A stretch of DNA of 10,867 nucleotides from Actinomycetes bacterium (GCA_021826655.1 JAKAZC010000061.1:1-10867); one strand, 5' to 3'; counted from the stretch's first letter, positions 1 through 5,782 are shown. The notes: a model not told the origin generated them from the sequence alone. Made by a program: numbers and translations.

Positions 1-144
1 GGAGTCGATGGACGGGTGATGGACGGTACGCACCGGATTGCCGGAGCACTGCTCGAAGGAAGGCCAACGATCCGAGCGGTGACATTCGAGACCCAACCCA
101 AGCCTGACTTCCGGGACTGTTCGCCAGGGAACCTGCCCGACTGA
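1..144 (+). CDS. ParB/sulfiredoxin-fold domain protein, C-terminal end (partial)
   Basis: Frame 1 is open from the window edge to a TGA at 142-144 and encodes 47 residues, so this is the 3' end of a gene starting outside. Near its start it reads VMDGTHRIAGALLEG, which matches the 'DG-x-HR-x-A-ALL-x-G' signature of ParB N-terminal/sulfiredoxin-fold domains, where the Arg/His pair sits in the nucleotide or phosphate site. The following TIRAVTFE and the ending PDF...LPD also resemble stand-alone ParB-like proteins I recall, which end in PDY/PDF...LPY. Stand-alone members are mostly of unknown function, so a role in chromosome partitioning should not be assumed. No start is visible. A hairpin 7 nt after the stop supports a gene end here. 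I am fairly sure of the frame and moderately sure of the family. Confidence 0.65.
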   Translation, partial: GVDGRVMDGTHRIAGALLEGRPTIRAVTFETQPKPDFRDCSPGNLPD

Positions 145-151
145 CGGCATC

Positions 152-166
152 TCGCCGAGCCGGCGA
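152..166 (+). terminator. Hairpin after the ParB-like gene
   Basis: TCGCCG and CGGCGA are perfect 6-bp arms around the loop AGC, starting 7 nt after the stop at 144. No T-run follows, as is common for actinobacterial gene-end hairpins. It could be a terminator or a 3'-end stabiliser. Confidence 0.35.
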
Positions 167-285
167 TCGGAGGGACTCGCCGGACTGGCATCCAGAGGGA
201 CGTGACCGTGCGGCGATACGCGAGATCGCAGCGGATCCCGATCTGGCCGCCGCCGGTGGGGCCTCCCACCGCGCTCCCCGATTGC

Positions 286-291
286 TACCGT
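286..291 (+). promoter_or_regulatory. -10 box for a probable leaderless transcript
   Basis: TACCGT fits the actinobacterial -10 pattern TAnnnT. Six bases separate it from the ATG at 298, so transcription would begin at or next to the A of the start codon. There is no convincing Shine-Dalgarno before that ATG, which fits a leaderless mRNA. No clear -35 was seen about 17 bp upstream. Confidence 0.45.
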
Positions 292-297
292 GGCCCG

Positions 298-1668
298 ATG
301 TCCATCGGAGCAAGCGGCGTCGCGGAGCTGGCGTGGGTCGGCCGTGCACTCGGTGGGCGCGTTCTCGCCGCCGAGCGTCAAAGCGACCGACCCCATGGTG
401 GGCGGCCGGCATGGTTCGTCGACGTCGAACGTGACGACGGTCCGCTGCGCGTCTACGCCCGACTCCAGCGACCGGAATTGCGGGACGGTGGGGCCGCCCT
501 GGAGCGTGAGGGCGTCGTGCTCGACGCGCTCGCCGCGGCCGGGATACTTGTACCCCGCGTGCTCGGCGTGCACTCGGACCCTCCCGGTCTGCTCCTCGAA
601 TGTCTGTCCGGGACCGGTGACTACGCCGAACTCGACGAGGACGCCCGCTGGGACGTCGACCGCGGATTCCTCGGAGAGCTGGTGAGGCTCCACGCCATCG
701 ACACGGAGCCCTTCCGGGCCGTGGGGCTCGTCGAACCCCGGGACGCTCCGGCGTTCCTGCTCGACGACCTCGATCGGTGGGAGACCGTGTACCGGGCCAT
801 GACGACCCGGTCGGTCCCGCTCATCGAATTCCTCTGCCGCTGGCTTCGGCGACACGTGCCACCGGCGCCGGTTCGGGCCTCCGTCCTCCAGGGGGACACC
901 GGCCCGGGCCAGTTCATGTTCGACGGATCCACCCTGACGGGCATCGTCGACTGGGAATTCGCCCAGCTCGGCGACCCGCACCTGGACCTGGCCCTCATCC
1001 GCGGACGCGACTTCTACAATCCCGGTGCCGACCTCCGCCGGTGGTTCCAGACCTACCAGGAATTGTCGGGCACGGCGATCGACTGGGACGCACTCGCCGT
1101 CTACTCGGTGAAGGCGTTGGCGCTCACCCCGATGTCCCTGGCCGGCCTGTGCCAGTCAATGCCCTGGACGACCGACTACGCCGAGTGGTGGACGATGAAC
1201 GCCACCTATTCGCGGGCGACGGCACAGGCGCTGTCGGAGGCGACCGGGGTCGAGACCGCCGCCGACGACGTCGTCCTCCCGGAGCCGGTGGTAGGGACCG
1301 TCGGCGGGTTCCTCGACGTGATGGATGCTGTCGTGGATCGCGAATTCCGGCCCGCCGACCCCTTCGGCAGCTCACGAGCGGATCAGGCGATGCGACTGTC
1401 TCGCATGATCCGCAACGCCGCCAGTTCCGAACCGGAGCTCACGGCACTCGAACTCGACGACCTGGGCACGGTATTGGGGCACCGTCCGCGCGATCCGATA
1501 TCCGGTGATGCCGAGCTCGTCGCGGTGATCGCAGAGGACGATCCGTCCCGCGACGCCGACCTCGCCGCCTATTTGTGGCGTCGCACCATCCGTCACGAGG
1601 CTCTGTTCGTCGGGGCCCTCGGTGCGGGGGAGGGCGCTGTGCTGAGACCGATAGCGGACCTGCGCTGA
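298..1668 (+). CDS. APH-fold phosphotransferase family protein (456 aa)
   Basis: This is a kinase-like protein of the aminoglycoside/choline phosphotransferase superfamily (APH), presumably cytoplasmic and ATP-dependent, with unknown substrate. The N-lobe covers about residues 10-105. The catalytic (Brenner) loop is LQGDTGPGQFMFD at 197-209, with the presumed catalytic base Asp200; the metal-binding VDWE follows at 217-220 and LGDPHLDLA at 224-232. The usual 'HGDxxxxN' reads QGDTGPGQ here. Gln for His occurs in a recognised actinobacterial QGDTGPGN subgroup, but Gln205 replaces the Asn that normally helps hold Mg2+. About 130 residues follow the core and match no domain I recognise. The reading frame extends up to a GTG at 202, but ATG 298 is preferred because of the -10 box at 286-291 and because the extra 32 residues look non-coding. 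Drug resistance is not implied; many relatives sit near lipid or acyl-CoA genes. Confidence 0.8.
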   Translation: MSIGASGVAELAWVGRALGGRVLAAERQSDRPHGGRPAWFVDVERDDGPLRVYARLQRPELRDGGAALEREGVVLDALAAAGILVPRVLGVHSDPPGLLLECLSGTGDYAELDEDARWDVDRGFLGELVRLHAIDTEPFRAVGLVEPRDAPAFLLDDLDRWETVYRAMTTRSVPLIEFLCRWLRRHVPPAPVRASVLQGDTGPGQFMFDGSTLTGIVDWEFAQLGDPHLDLALIRGRDFYNPGADLRRWFQTYQELSGTAIDWDALAVYSVKALALTPMSLAGLCQSMPWTTDYAEWWTMNATYSRATAQALSEATGVETAADDVVLPEPVVGTVGGFLDVMDAVVDREFRPADPFGSSRADQAMRLSRMIRNAASSEPELTALELDDLGTVLGHRPRDPISGDAELVAVIAEDDPSRDADLAAYLWRRTIRHEALFVGALGAGEGAVLRPIADLR

Positions 1669-1671
1669 ACG

Positions 1672-1772
1672 GTCGGCGACAAGGTCGACATGCGCAAGGG
1701 ACGGATTCGTACCAGGGACGACGACTGAACGCAGTCGATACCGTCCCGCTGCCGCCTGGTCGTGTCGCCGAC
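1672..1772. other. Nested inverted repeats: candidate structured RNA or complex terminator
   Basis: This block starts 3 nt after the phosphotransferase stop. The outer arms are GTCGGCGACA (1672-1681) and TGTCGCCGAC (1763-1772), 10 bp and perfect. Inside, GGGACG (1715-1720) can pair with CGTCCC (1742-1747), and CGACTG (1722-1727) with CAGTCG (1732-1737) around the tetraloop AACG. A second copy, GGGACGG at 1698-1704, competes for CCGTCCC (1741-1747). ACCA (1711-1714) and TGGT (1757-1760) can extend the middle stem towards the outer one. The helices are properly nested rather than crossing. The strand is unknown because inverted repeats fold on either. It may be a 3' structure of the upstream gene, a separate small RNA, or the remnant of a palindromic element. 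Confidence 0.35.
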
Positions 1773-1900
1773 GCACCTACGTGATCGAGTCCACACAGGT
1801 GCGCGTGGACCTGTGACCGTCCCGCTGTGATAGAGGCGATCCGGGGGTGCGTCCAGCAGCTTGGACGCCATGACACCGAGGAGGTTGCCTGGACTGGGAG

Positions 1901-1909
1901 TTGTCCACA
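1901..1909 (+). promoter_or_regulatory. DnaA-box-like word TTGTCCACA
   Basis: TTGTCCACA is an exact match to the DnaA-box consensus used by high-GC actinobacteria. Weaker GTCCAC-core matches lie at 1787-1795 (GAGTCCACA), on the - strand at 1804-1812, and at 1951-1959 (CGGTCCACG). There is no dnaA, dnaN or AT-rich unwinding region, so it is not an origin. It may be a minor DnaA-binding site or coincidence. Confidence 0.3.
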
Positions 1910-2066
1910 CGCCCGTGTGAGTGCCGTTCGACACGTCCGGCCGTAATTACGGTCCACGTCGGAGAGAGCACGCGACGGCTGCGAGGAGCCCGTCGGAGTG
2001 GGACCGCCCCTGGGCCCCGGAGCGGGACCAGCCGCCCGGCTCGCTCGGCACCGGAGACCCTGGAGG

Positions 2067-2095
2067 TTGACGGCGCTAACAACGTAAGCCAGTAT
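2067..2095 (+). promoter_or_regulatory. Promoter of the F420-oxidoreductase/TetR unit
   Basis: TTGACG at 2067-2072 is a strong -35 match. After a 17-bp spacer comes CAGTAT (2090-2095), a weak -10 with three consensus bases. Transcription would start near 2102, giving a leader of about 44 nt that carries the ribosome site at 2131-2139. The operator-like palindromes at 2075-2111 occupy the spacer and the predicted start region, which strengthens the assignment. Confidence 0.5.
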
Positions 2096-2111
2096 GGGTA
2101 ACACCGTTAGC
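2075..2111. promoter_or_regulatory. Two operator-like palindromes, probable TetR-family binding sites
   Basis: Site 1 is GCTAACAACGTAAGC (2075-2089), with 5 of 6 arm pairs matching in the inner-spacer-3 arrangement. Site 2 is GGTAACACCGTTAGC (2097-2111), containing perfect TAAC/GTTA arms. Both fit GCTAAC-nnn-GTTAGC, and their centres (2082 and 2104) are 22 bp apart, about two helical turns, so both face the same side of the DNA. The outer halves GCTAAC (2075-2080) and GTTAGC (2106-2111) also form one long inverted repeat. Site 1 sits between the -35 and -10 and site 2 over the predicted start point, as expected for repression. The TetR gene encoded by the same unit is the obvious candidate ligand-responsive repressor; this is inferred from position. 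Confidence 0.5.
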
Positions 2112-2145
2112 CTCACAGCGGGGCCTGCCGGAGAGGAGATCCCAT

Positions 2146-2607
2146 ATGGACGAGCCCGCGCACTACCGCAAGCCCGGGATGCTCACGAGGAAGCTCATGA
2201 ATCCACTGGTCGTCGTCATGCTCCGCCTCGGTATCAGCGTCTGGGGGAGTCGGATCCTCGAGGTTCCGGGACGCACGAGCGGCATCCCCAGGCGCACCCC
2301 GGTGAACCTGCTCGAGATCGACGGGCGCTACTACCTGGTGTCACCTCGTGGCGAGGGGCAGTGGGTGAAGAACGTGCGGGCCAACGGCGGACGGTTGGCG
2401 CTGCTGCTCGGCCGCCGCCGCCACGAGATGTCCGCACTCGAGCTGTCCGACGGCGAGAAGTCCCCGGTGCTCCGTGCGTACCTGCGACGGTGGAAGATGG
2501 AGGTGGGCGTGTTCTTCGACGGCGTGACGGCGGACTCGGACGAGGCCGACGTGCGGCGAATCGCCCCGAGCCATCCGATCTTCGCGCTCACCGAGGCGGC
2601 GGGCTGA
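2146..2607 (+). CDS. Nitroreductase-family deazaflavin (F420)-dependent oxidoreductase (153 aa)
   Basis: This is a small split-barrel protein of the family that includes mycobacterial Ddn, which uses reduced coenzyme F420 to reduce quinones or other substrates. Family landmarks are GRTSGIPRRTPVNLLEIDG at 42-60, YYLVSPRGEG at 62-71 and WVKNVRANGG at 73-82, the usual cofactor-facing stretch 'G-x-x-WxxNlrAn'. Length is typical. Residues 21-35 are hydrophobic, as in Ddn relatives that associate with membranes, but no clear membrane span is present. The start ATG 2146 has a good ribosome site, GAGAGGAGA at 2131-2139, at 6-nt spacing. It is first in a probable two-gene unit with the TetR regulator downstream, behind the promoter and operators at 2067-2111. 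The physiological substrate is unknown. The family is well supported; use of F420 rather than another flavin is assumed from family knowledge. Confidence 0.85.
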   Translation: MDEPAHYRKPGMLTRKLMNPLVVVMLRLGISVWGSRILEVPGRTSGIPRRTPVNLLEIDGRYYLVSPRGEGQWVKNVRANGGRLALLLGRRRHEMSALELSDGEKSPVLRAYLRRWKMEVGVFFDGVTADSDEADVRRIAPSHPIFALTEAAG

Positions 2608-2680
2608 GATGCCGACATGGGGAAGCTCGGTGACGGTGCGCGCCTCGGGCCGGGACGCTCCGTCCGATCGCACGCACGCG

Positions 2681-2688
2681 GGGGGGAG
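2681..2688 (+). promoter_or_regulatory. Ribosome binding site that decides the TetR start
   Basis: GGGGGGAG ends 6 nt before the TTG at 2695. The alternative ATG at 2617 has no comparable site, so the TTG is favoured. Confidence 0.5.
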
Positions 2689-2694
2689 CCGGCC

Positions 2695-3321
2695 TTGACG
2701 CGGATCGGATCCCTTCCGGACGAGGCGCCGCACCTGCTCGCCGGCGAGCTCGACCGTCCGCCGGCACCACCGGCGCGCACCGCGCGCGTGTCCGAAGCCG
2801 TCGCTGCCGCCCGCCGGATCCTCGAGGACGAGGGGACCGATCGGCTGACCATGCGTCGATTGGCCGACGACATGGGGATCCAGGCCCCGTCGCTGTACAA
2901 GCACTTCTCGGGCAAGGCGGACCTCGAGCTGCTGCTGATCGAGGACGCGCTGTTCGACATCGGCGACGCCACCCACCGGGCCCTGCACGAACCGGACCAC
3001 GACTCCGCCGTGCTGAGCCTGCTGCTCCGCTACCGCGCCGGGGCGCTGTCGGGTCCGAACCTCTACCGCCTGGCCACCAGCGGGCCGATCGCCCGGCACC
3101 GGCTGCCCGTAGGGCTGGAGGAGTGGGCCGGCAACCCCTGGTTCGTGGTCACCGGAGATCCCGCACTGGCCCAGGCGCTGTGGTCCCTGGCCCACGGCAT
3201 GGTCGTCCTCGAGCTCGACGACCGCTACACGCCGGGTTCCGATCTGGACCTGACGTGGCGGGCCGGCTCGGCCGCGTTCGAGCGTGCGGTCGCATCGGCA
3301 CGCCGGGCATCGCCCCGTTGA
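2695..3321 (+). CDS. TetR-family regulator with WHG-type C-terminal domain (208 aa from TTG)
   Basis: This is a TetR/AcrR-type DNA-binding regulator, probably a dimeric repressor released by a small ligand. From the TTG start, the helix-turn-helix domain lies at about residues 31-75, with LTMRRLADDMGIQAPSLYKHF at 51-71, ending in the classic 'SLYkHF'. The C-terminal domain contains ALWSLAHGMVVLELDDRY at 161-178, the WHG pattern found in one common TetR C-terminal class. The frame also has an ATG at 2617, 9 nt after the previous stop, which would add 26 Gly/Arg-rich residues; TTG 2695 is preferred for its ribosome site. Residues 1-30 before the DNA-binding domain are long and proline-rich, so a GTG at 2788 is possible but would cut close to the first helix. 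It lies in an operon with the F420-type gene and probably binds the palindromes at 2075-2111. Its stop lies 100 bp from that of the convergent monooxygenase gene. Confidence 0.82.
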   Translation: MTRIGSLPDEAPHLLAGELDRPPAPPARTARVSEAVAAARRILEDEGTDRLTMRRLADDMGIQAPSLYKHFSGKADLELLLIEDALFDIGDATHRALHEPDHDSAVLSLLLRYRAGALSGPNLYRLATSGPIARHRLPVGLEEWAGNPWFVVTGDPALAQALWSLAHGMVVLELDDRYTPGSDLDLTWRAGSAAFERAVASARRASPR

Positions 3322-3377
3322 CGCCACGTGTCCGTGCGGTCCGGCTGCTCCAACCGTGGCCGACCGCGGGCCCACGC

Positions 3378-3392
3378 CGGACGTGACGTCCG
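3378..3392. terminator. Perfect palindrome between convergent genes
   Basis: CGGACGT-G-ACGTCCG is symmetric over 15 bp. As RNA it can fold on either strand into a 6-bp stem with loop TGA. It sits between the convergent stops at 3321 and 3424, the place for a two-way terminator, but no T-run flanks it. A protein-binding site is the alternative. Confidence 0.4.
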
Positions 3393-3421
3393 ACACCTCC
3401 GGTGCCTGCGCCAATCGGGAC

Positions 3422-5212
3422 TCAGTTGGTCGGCGCCCCGTCACGCACCACCCGGACACCGGCGAAGTCCGGCTGCGCGCGCCAGCGCTCCAGGTAGCCG
3501 ACGTAGTCGAGAAGGCTGCCGGTGTAGGTGAGGTTCCGGGCCGCCCGCCCGTCGATCGCCTGCTGTTCGCTGTTGTAGAAGCTGGGCGTGCAGTTCATGA
3601 AGTAGCGGGCGCCGCCGATCCCGACGCCGAGCAGCACCGAGAGCCACTCCTCCTCGGCGGCCTCCTCCGGCTCGATCTCGACGATTCCCTGCTCGGCGCA
3701 GGCCTCGATGATGTGGGCGACGTGCTTGGCCGACTCGGACAGCAGGTGGGAGAAATTGGTGCCGAACCCGCCCTGGACCAGGCTGATCAGCAGCAGGTTG
3801 GGGAATCCGCTGGCCAGCACCCCGTGCAGCGTGTGGGCGCCCCCGGCCCAGCGCTCCGACAGGGCGGTGCCGTCGCGACCGACGGGGTCGAAGCCGAGTC
3901 GGTGGTGGAGATCGGTGGTGACCTCGAATCCGGACGCATAGATGAGCAGGTCCACCGGGTACTCGACGCCGTCCACCACCGGGCCCCGCGTCGTGCAGCC
4001 GTCGACCCCGCGCCCGTTGGTGTCCACCAGGTGCACGTTGGCCCGGTTGAACGCCGGCAGGTAGTCGTCGTGGAAGCACACCCGCTTGCAGTGCTTGCCC
4101 CAGTAGGGCTTGAGCTTCTCGGCGGTCTCGGGATCCTCGACGATCTCGTCGACCCGGCGCCGGATCGTCTCCATCGACTCGAAGTCGGACCGCTCCAGTG
4201 CCTCGGCCTCCTCCGGATCCGAGGCCTTCTGGGTGTCGATCCACAGCAGCTCGGTCCAGCCGTCGTGCACCAGGTCCACGTCAGGCTGGGCGCCGGTTAC
4301 CGCCTGGGTGAAGTTGACGATCCGCTCGTGCTGCCAGCCGGGCTCCTGACTGCGGAACCACTCGGCGTCGGTGGGCTGCTGGTTGCGGACGCCGACCGCG
4401 CCGGGGGTCCGCTGGAAGACGAAGAGCTCCTTGGCCACACCGGCGATCTGCGGCACCACCTGCACCGCGGTGGCACCGGTGCCGATGATGCCGACGCGCT
4501 TGTCGGCCAGCCTGTCCATCGGCTCGGTGGGGCCACCCCCGGTGTAGCCGTAGTCCCAGCGGCTGGTGTGGAACGCCTTGCCCGCGAAGTCCTCGATCCC
4601 GGGGATCCCCGGCAGCTTGGCCTTGTGCAGGATCCCCCCGGCCAGGACGAAGAAGCGGGCGGACAGCCGGTCGCCGCGGCTGGTGGTGACCTGCCACCGC
4701 AGCGCCGCACCGTCCCATGTGGCCCCGGTCACGTCGGTCTGGAACAGGGCGCGGGGGTAGAGATCGAACGTGCGGGCCAGCAGCTTGGAGTACTCGAAGA
4801 TCTCGGTGGCGCTGGCGTAGCGCTCGGACGGCATGAAGCCGGTCTCCTCGAGGAGCGGCAGGTAGGTGTAGGACTCCACGTCACACATGCAGCCCGGGTA
4901 CCGGTTCCAGTACCAGGTGCCGCCGAAGTCCCCGGCCTTCTCGACGATCCGGACGTCGGTGATCCCGTGCCTGGCGAGGTCGATGGCGGTGAGCATCCCG
5001 GCGAAGCCGCCACCCACGATCACCACCGTCGTCTCCTCGACCACCGGGTCGCGGGTGAAGCCGGGCTCGACGAACGGGTCCCGGTCGAGCTCCTCGCCCA
5101 GCTCGCGCCACTGGGCCATGCCTTCGGGGCGCAACCGCTTCTGCTGTTCCTGCCGGTACCGCTGACGCAGCTCGTCGATCGAGGGGGGCTCCTCGTTGCT
5201 GCTCCGCTCCAT
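3422..5212 (-). CDS. Type I Baeyer-Villiger monooxygenase, class B flavoprotein (596 aa)
   Basis: This enzyme should use FAD, NADPH and O2 to insert oxygen next to a carbonyl, turning ketones into esters or lactones. The FAD-binding Rossmann motif is VIVGGGFAG at 64-72, followed by FGGTWYWNRYPG at 96-107. The exact type I fingerprint FxGxxxHxxxW[PD] is FAGKAFHTSRWD at 209-220. The NADPH Rossmann motif is GIIGTGATAVQ at 241-251, followed by FQRTPG at 266-271. A YASGF motif near residue 438 corresponds to the usual 'ATG' linker. About 60 residues precede the FAD motif, with the charged run RQRYRQEQQKRLRPEG at 16-31; this extension recalls BVMOs acting on large rings or steroids (cyclopentadecanone monooxygenase type), but the substrate cannot be read from sequence. 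The ATG at 5212 has GGAGAAGG upstream (5230-5223). It is transcribed alone, converging on the TetR gene. Confidence 0.9.
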   Translation of the reverse strand: MERSSNEEPPSIDELRQRYRQEQQKRLRPEGMAQWRELGEELDRDPFVEPGFTRDPVVEETTVVIVGGGFAGMLTAIDLARHGITDVRIVEKAGDFGGTWYWNRYPGCMCDVESYTYLPLLEETGFMPSERYASATEIFEYSKLLARTFDLYPRALFQTDVTGATWDGAALRWQVTTSRGDRLSARFFVLAGGILHKAKLPGIPGIEDFAGKAFHTSRWDYGYTGGGPTEPMDRLADKRVGIIGTGATAVQVVPQIAGVAKELFVFQRTPGAVGVRNQQPTDAEWFRSQEPGWQHERIVNFTQAVTGAQPDVDLVHDGWTELLWIDTQKASDPEEAEALERSDFESMETIRRRVDEIVEDPETAEKLKPYWGKHCKRVCFHDDYLPAFNRANVHLVDTNGRGVDGCTTRGPVVDGVEYPVDLLIYASGFEVTTDLHHRLGFDPVGRDGTALSERWAGGAHTLHGVLASGFPNLLLISLVQGGFGTNFSHLLSESAKHVAHIIEACAEQGIVEIEPEEAAEEEWLSVLLGVGIGGARYFMNCTPSFYNSEQQAIDGRAARNLTYTGSLLDYVGYLERWRAQPDFAGVRVVRDGAPTN

Positions 5213-5260
5213 GTCGTGTCTGCCTTCTCCTTCGGACCACGTCGGGCGACGCGGCGGGTT

Positions 5261-5284
5261 CGTGTCGGTGCTGATCCTGACACG
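5261..5284. promoter_or_regulatory. Inverted repeat upstream of the monooxygenase gene
   Basis: CGTGTC (5261-5266) and GACACG (5279-5284) are perfect 6-bp arms with a 12-bp spacer, about 50 bp upstream of the monooxygenase start. The position suits an operator, but 6-bp arms are not rare in G/C-rich DNA. The rest of 5213-5393 shows no further clear signal apart from ribosome sites of the two flanking genes. Confidence 0.25.
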
Positions 5285-5393
5285 TGCCGGGGTGGCTCAC
5301 GAGCGGCCGCCCGGCACGTCGGGCCGGATCGGGCCGACGGCGACCCGACCTCCAGGACGATGGTCCTGTTGATTCCCATGGAAGGTGGCGCCG

Positions 5394-5765
5394 GTGGACA
5401 CCGCACGCAACACCTACGCACCCGGTGCCGGCAGCCGGCCACCGACGAGGGCGTCTCGTGGACCGACGGGCCCTCAGGCGATTCTCGAGGTGACGCGCCG
5501 CCACCCGTGCACCATGCAGTGGTTCGGGTTCCAGGGCCGGGGCCTGACGGACGGCCCCGACACGACCACCGCCGACGACGTCCGACGGAGCATCCCGCTC
5601 CCGCTCGCGCTCGCCGAGCTCGATGACGGCTCCTTGCCCGTCCCCGAGGCGTTGCTCCGCTGTCCGCCGCACCTCGCGCCCGAACGCGGACGCGTCGACG
5701 TCCCCGTCCCGGTGTCCGCCGACGATGTCCTGTGGATCGCCACGTTCGGCACCTGGCCGGTTTGA
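5394..5765 (+). CDS. Hypothetical protein (123 aa from GTG)
   Basis: I do not recognise this protein. Coding is supported by strong G/C preference at third positions from about 5490 to the stop, clearly higher than in 5394-5489, and by the absence of a better frame on either strand. The C-terminal 83 residues begin MQWFGFQGRGL and continue through an acidic, leucine/proline-rich stretch to a hydrophobic end, DDVLWIATFGTWPV. There is no signal peptide or membrane span. GTG 5394 is chosen because GGAAGG at 5380-5385 lies 8 nt upstream. GTG 5490 and ATG 5514 (83 aa) are alternatives that fit codon use better but lack a ribosome site. It diverges from the monooxygenase gene and is followed by a hairpin at 5783-5816. 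Confidence 0.5.
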   Translation: MDTARNTYAPGAGSRPPTRASRGPTGPQAILEVTRRHPCTMQWFGFQGRGLTDGPDTTTADDVRRSIPLPLALAELDDGSLPVPEALLRCPPHLAPERGRVDVPVPVSADDVLWIATFGTWPV

Positions 5766-5782
5766 ACTCACCGGCGCCGGAT

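Larger units (their letters stand above)
1669..2066. other. Gene-free gap rich in inverted repeats
   Basis: The 477 bp between the phosphotransferase stop (1668) and the F420-type gene start (2146) hold no credible gene; the open frames here lack ribosome sites and look like noise. Besides the nested block at 1672-1772, perfect hairpins are CACAGGT/ACCTGTG (1794-1800/1809-1815, loop 8), GCGTCCA/TGGACGC (1849-1855/1862-1868, loop 6) and CACACG/CGTGTG (1906-1911/1914-1919). CCGTAATTACGG at 1941-1952 is a 12-bp palindrome with an AT-rich core, unusual for this G/C-rich DNA. A 12-nt direct repeat ACCGTCCCGCTG lies at 1740-1751 and 1816-1827. From 1953 to 2066 I see only G/C-rich sequence with no clear signal. 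Confidence 0.5.

Noticed and set aside
7..26. 11-bp near-tandem repeat GATGGACGG-GT
   Set aside because: It lies in the coding frame of the ParB-like end, where the period is not a multiple of three and the residues fit the family motif, so it is coincidence of codons.
298..1668. Antibiotic resistance gene
   Set aside because: The fold is shared with aminoglycoside kinases, but the catalytic loop and C-terminal tail differ and there is no mobile or resistance context.
1672..1772. Integron attC site or MITE
   Set aside because: No GTTRRRY-type core at the ends, no target-site duplication, no integrase or transposase, and the arms are interrupted by unequal loops.
1669..2066. Origin of replication
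   Set aside because: Only one exact DnaA box, no AT-rich unwinding stretch, and no dnaA, dnaN, gyrB or rpmH nearby.
3284..5626. 780-residue open frame on the + strand
   Set aside because: It lies opposite the monooxygenase gene, whose motifs are exact. The frame is open only because of the high G/C third positions of the real gene, and its product is a Val/Gly/Asp/Leu-rich shadow.
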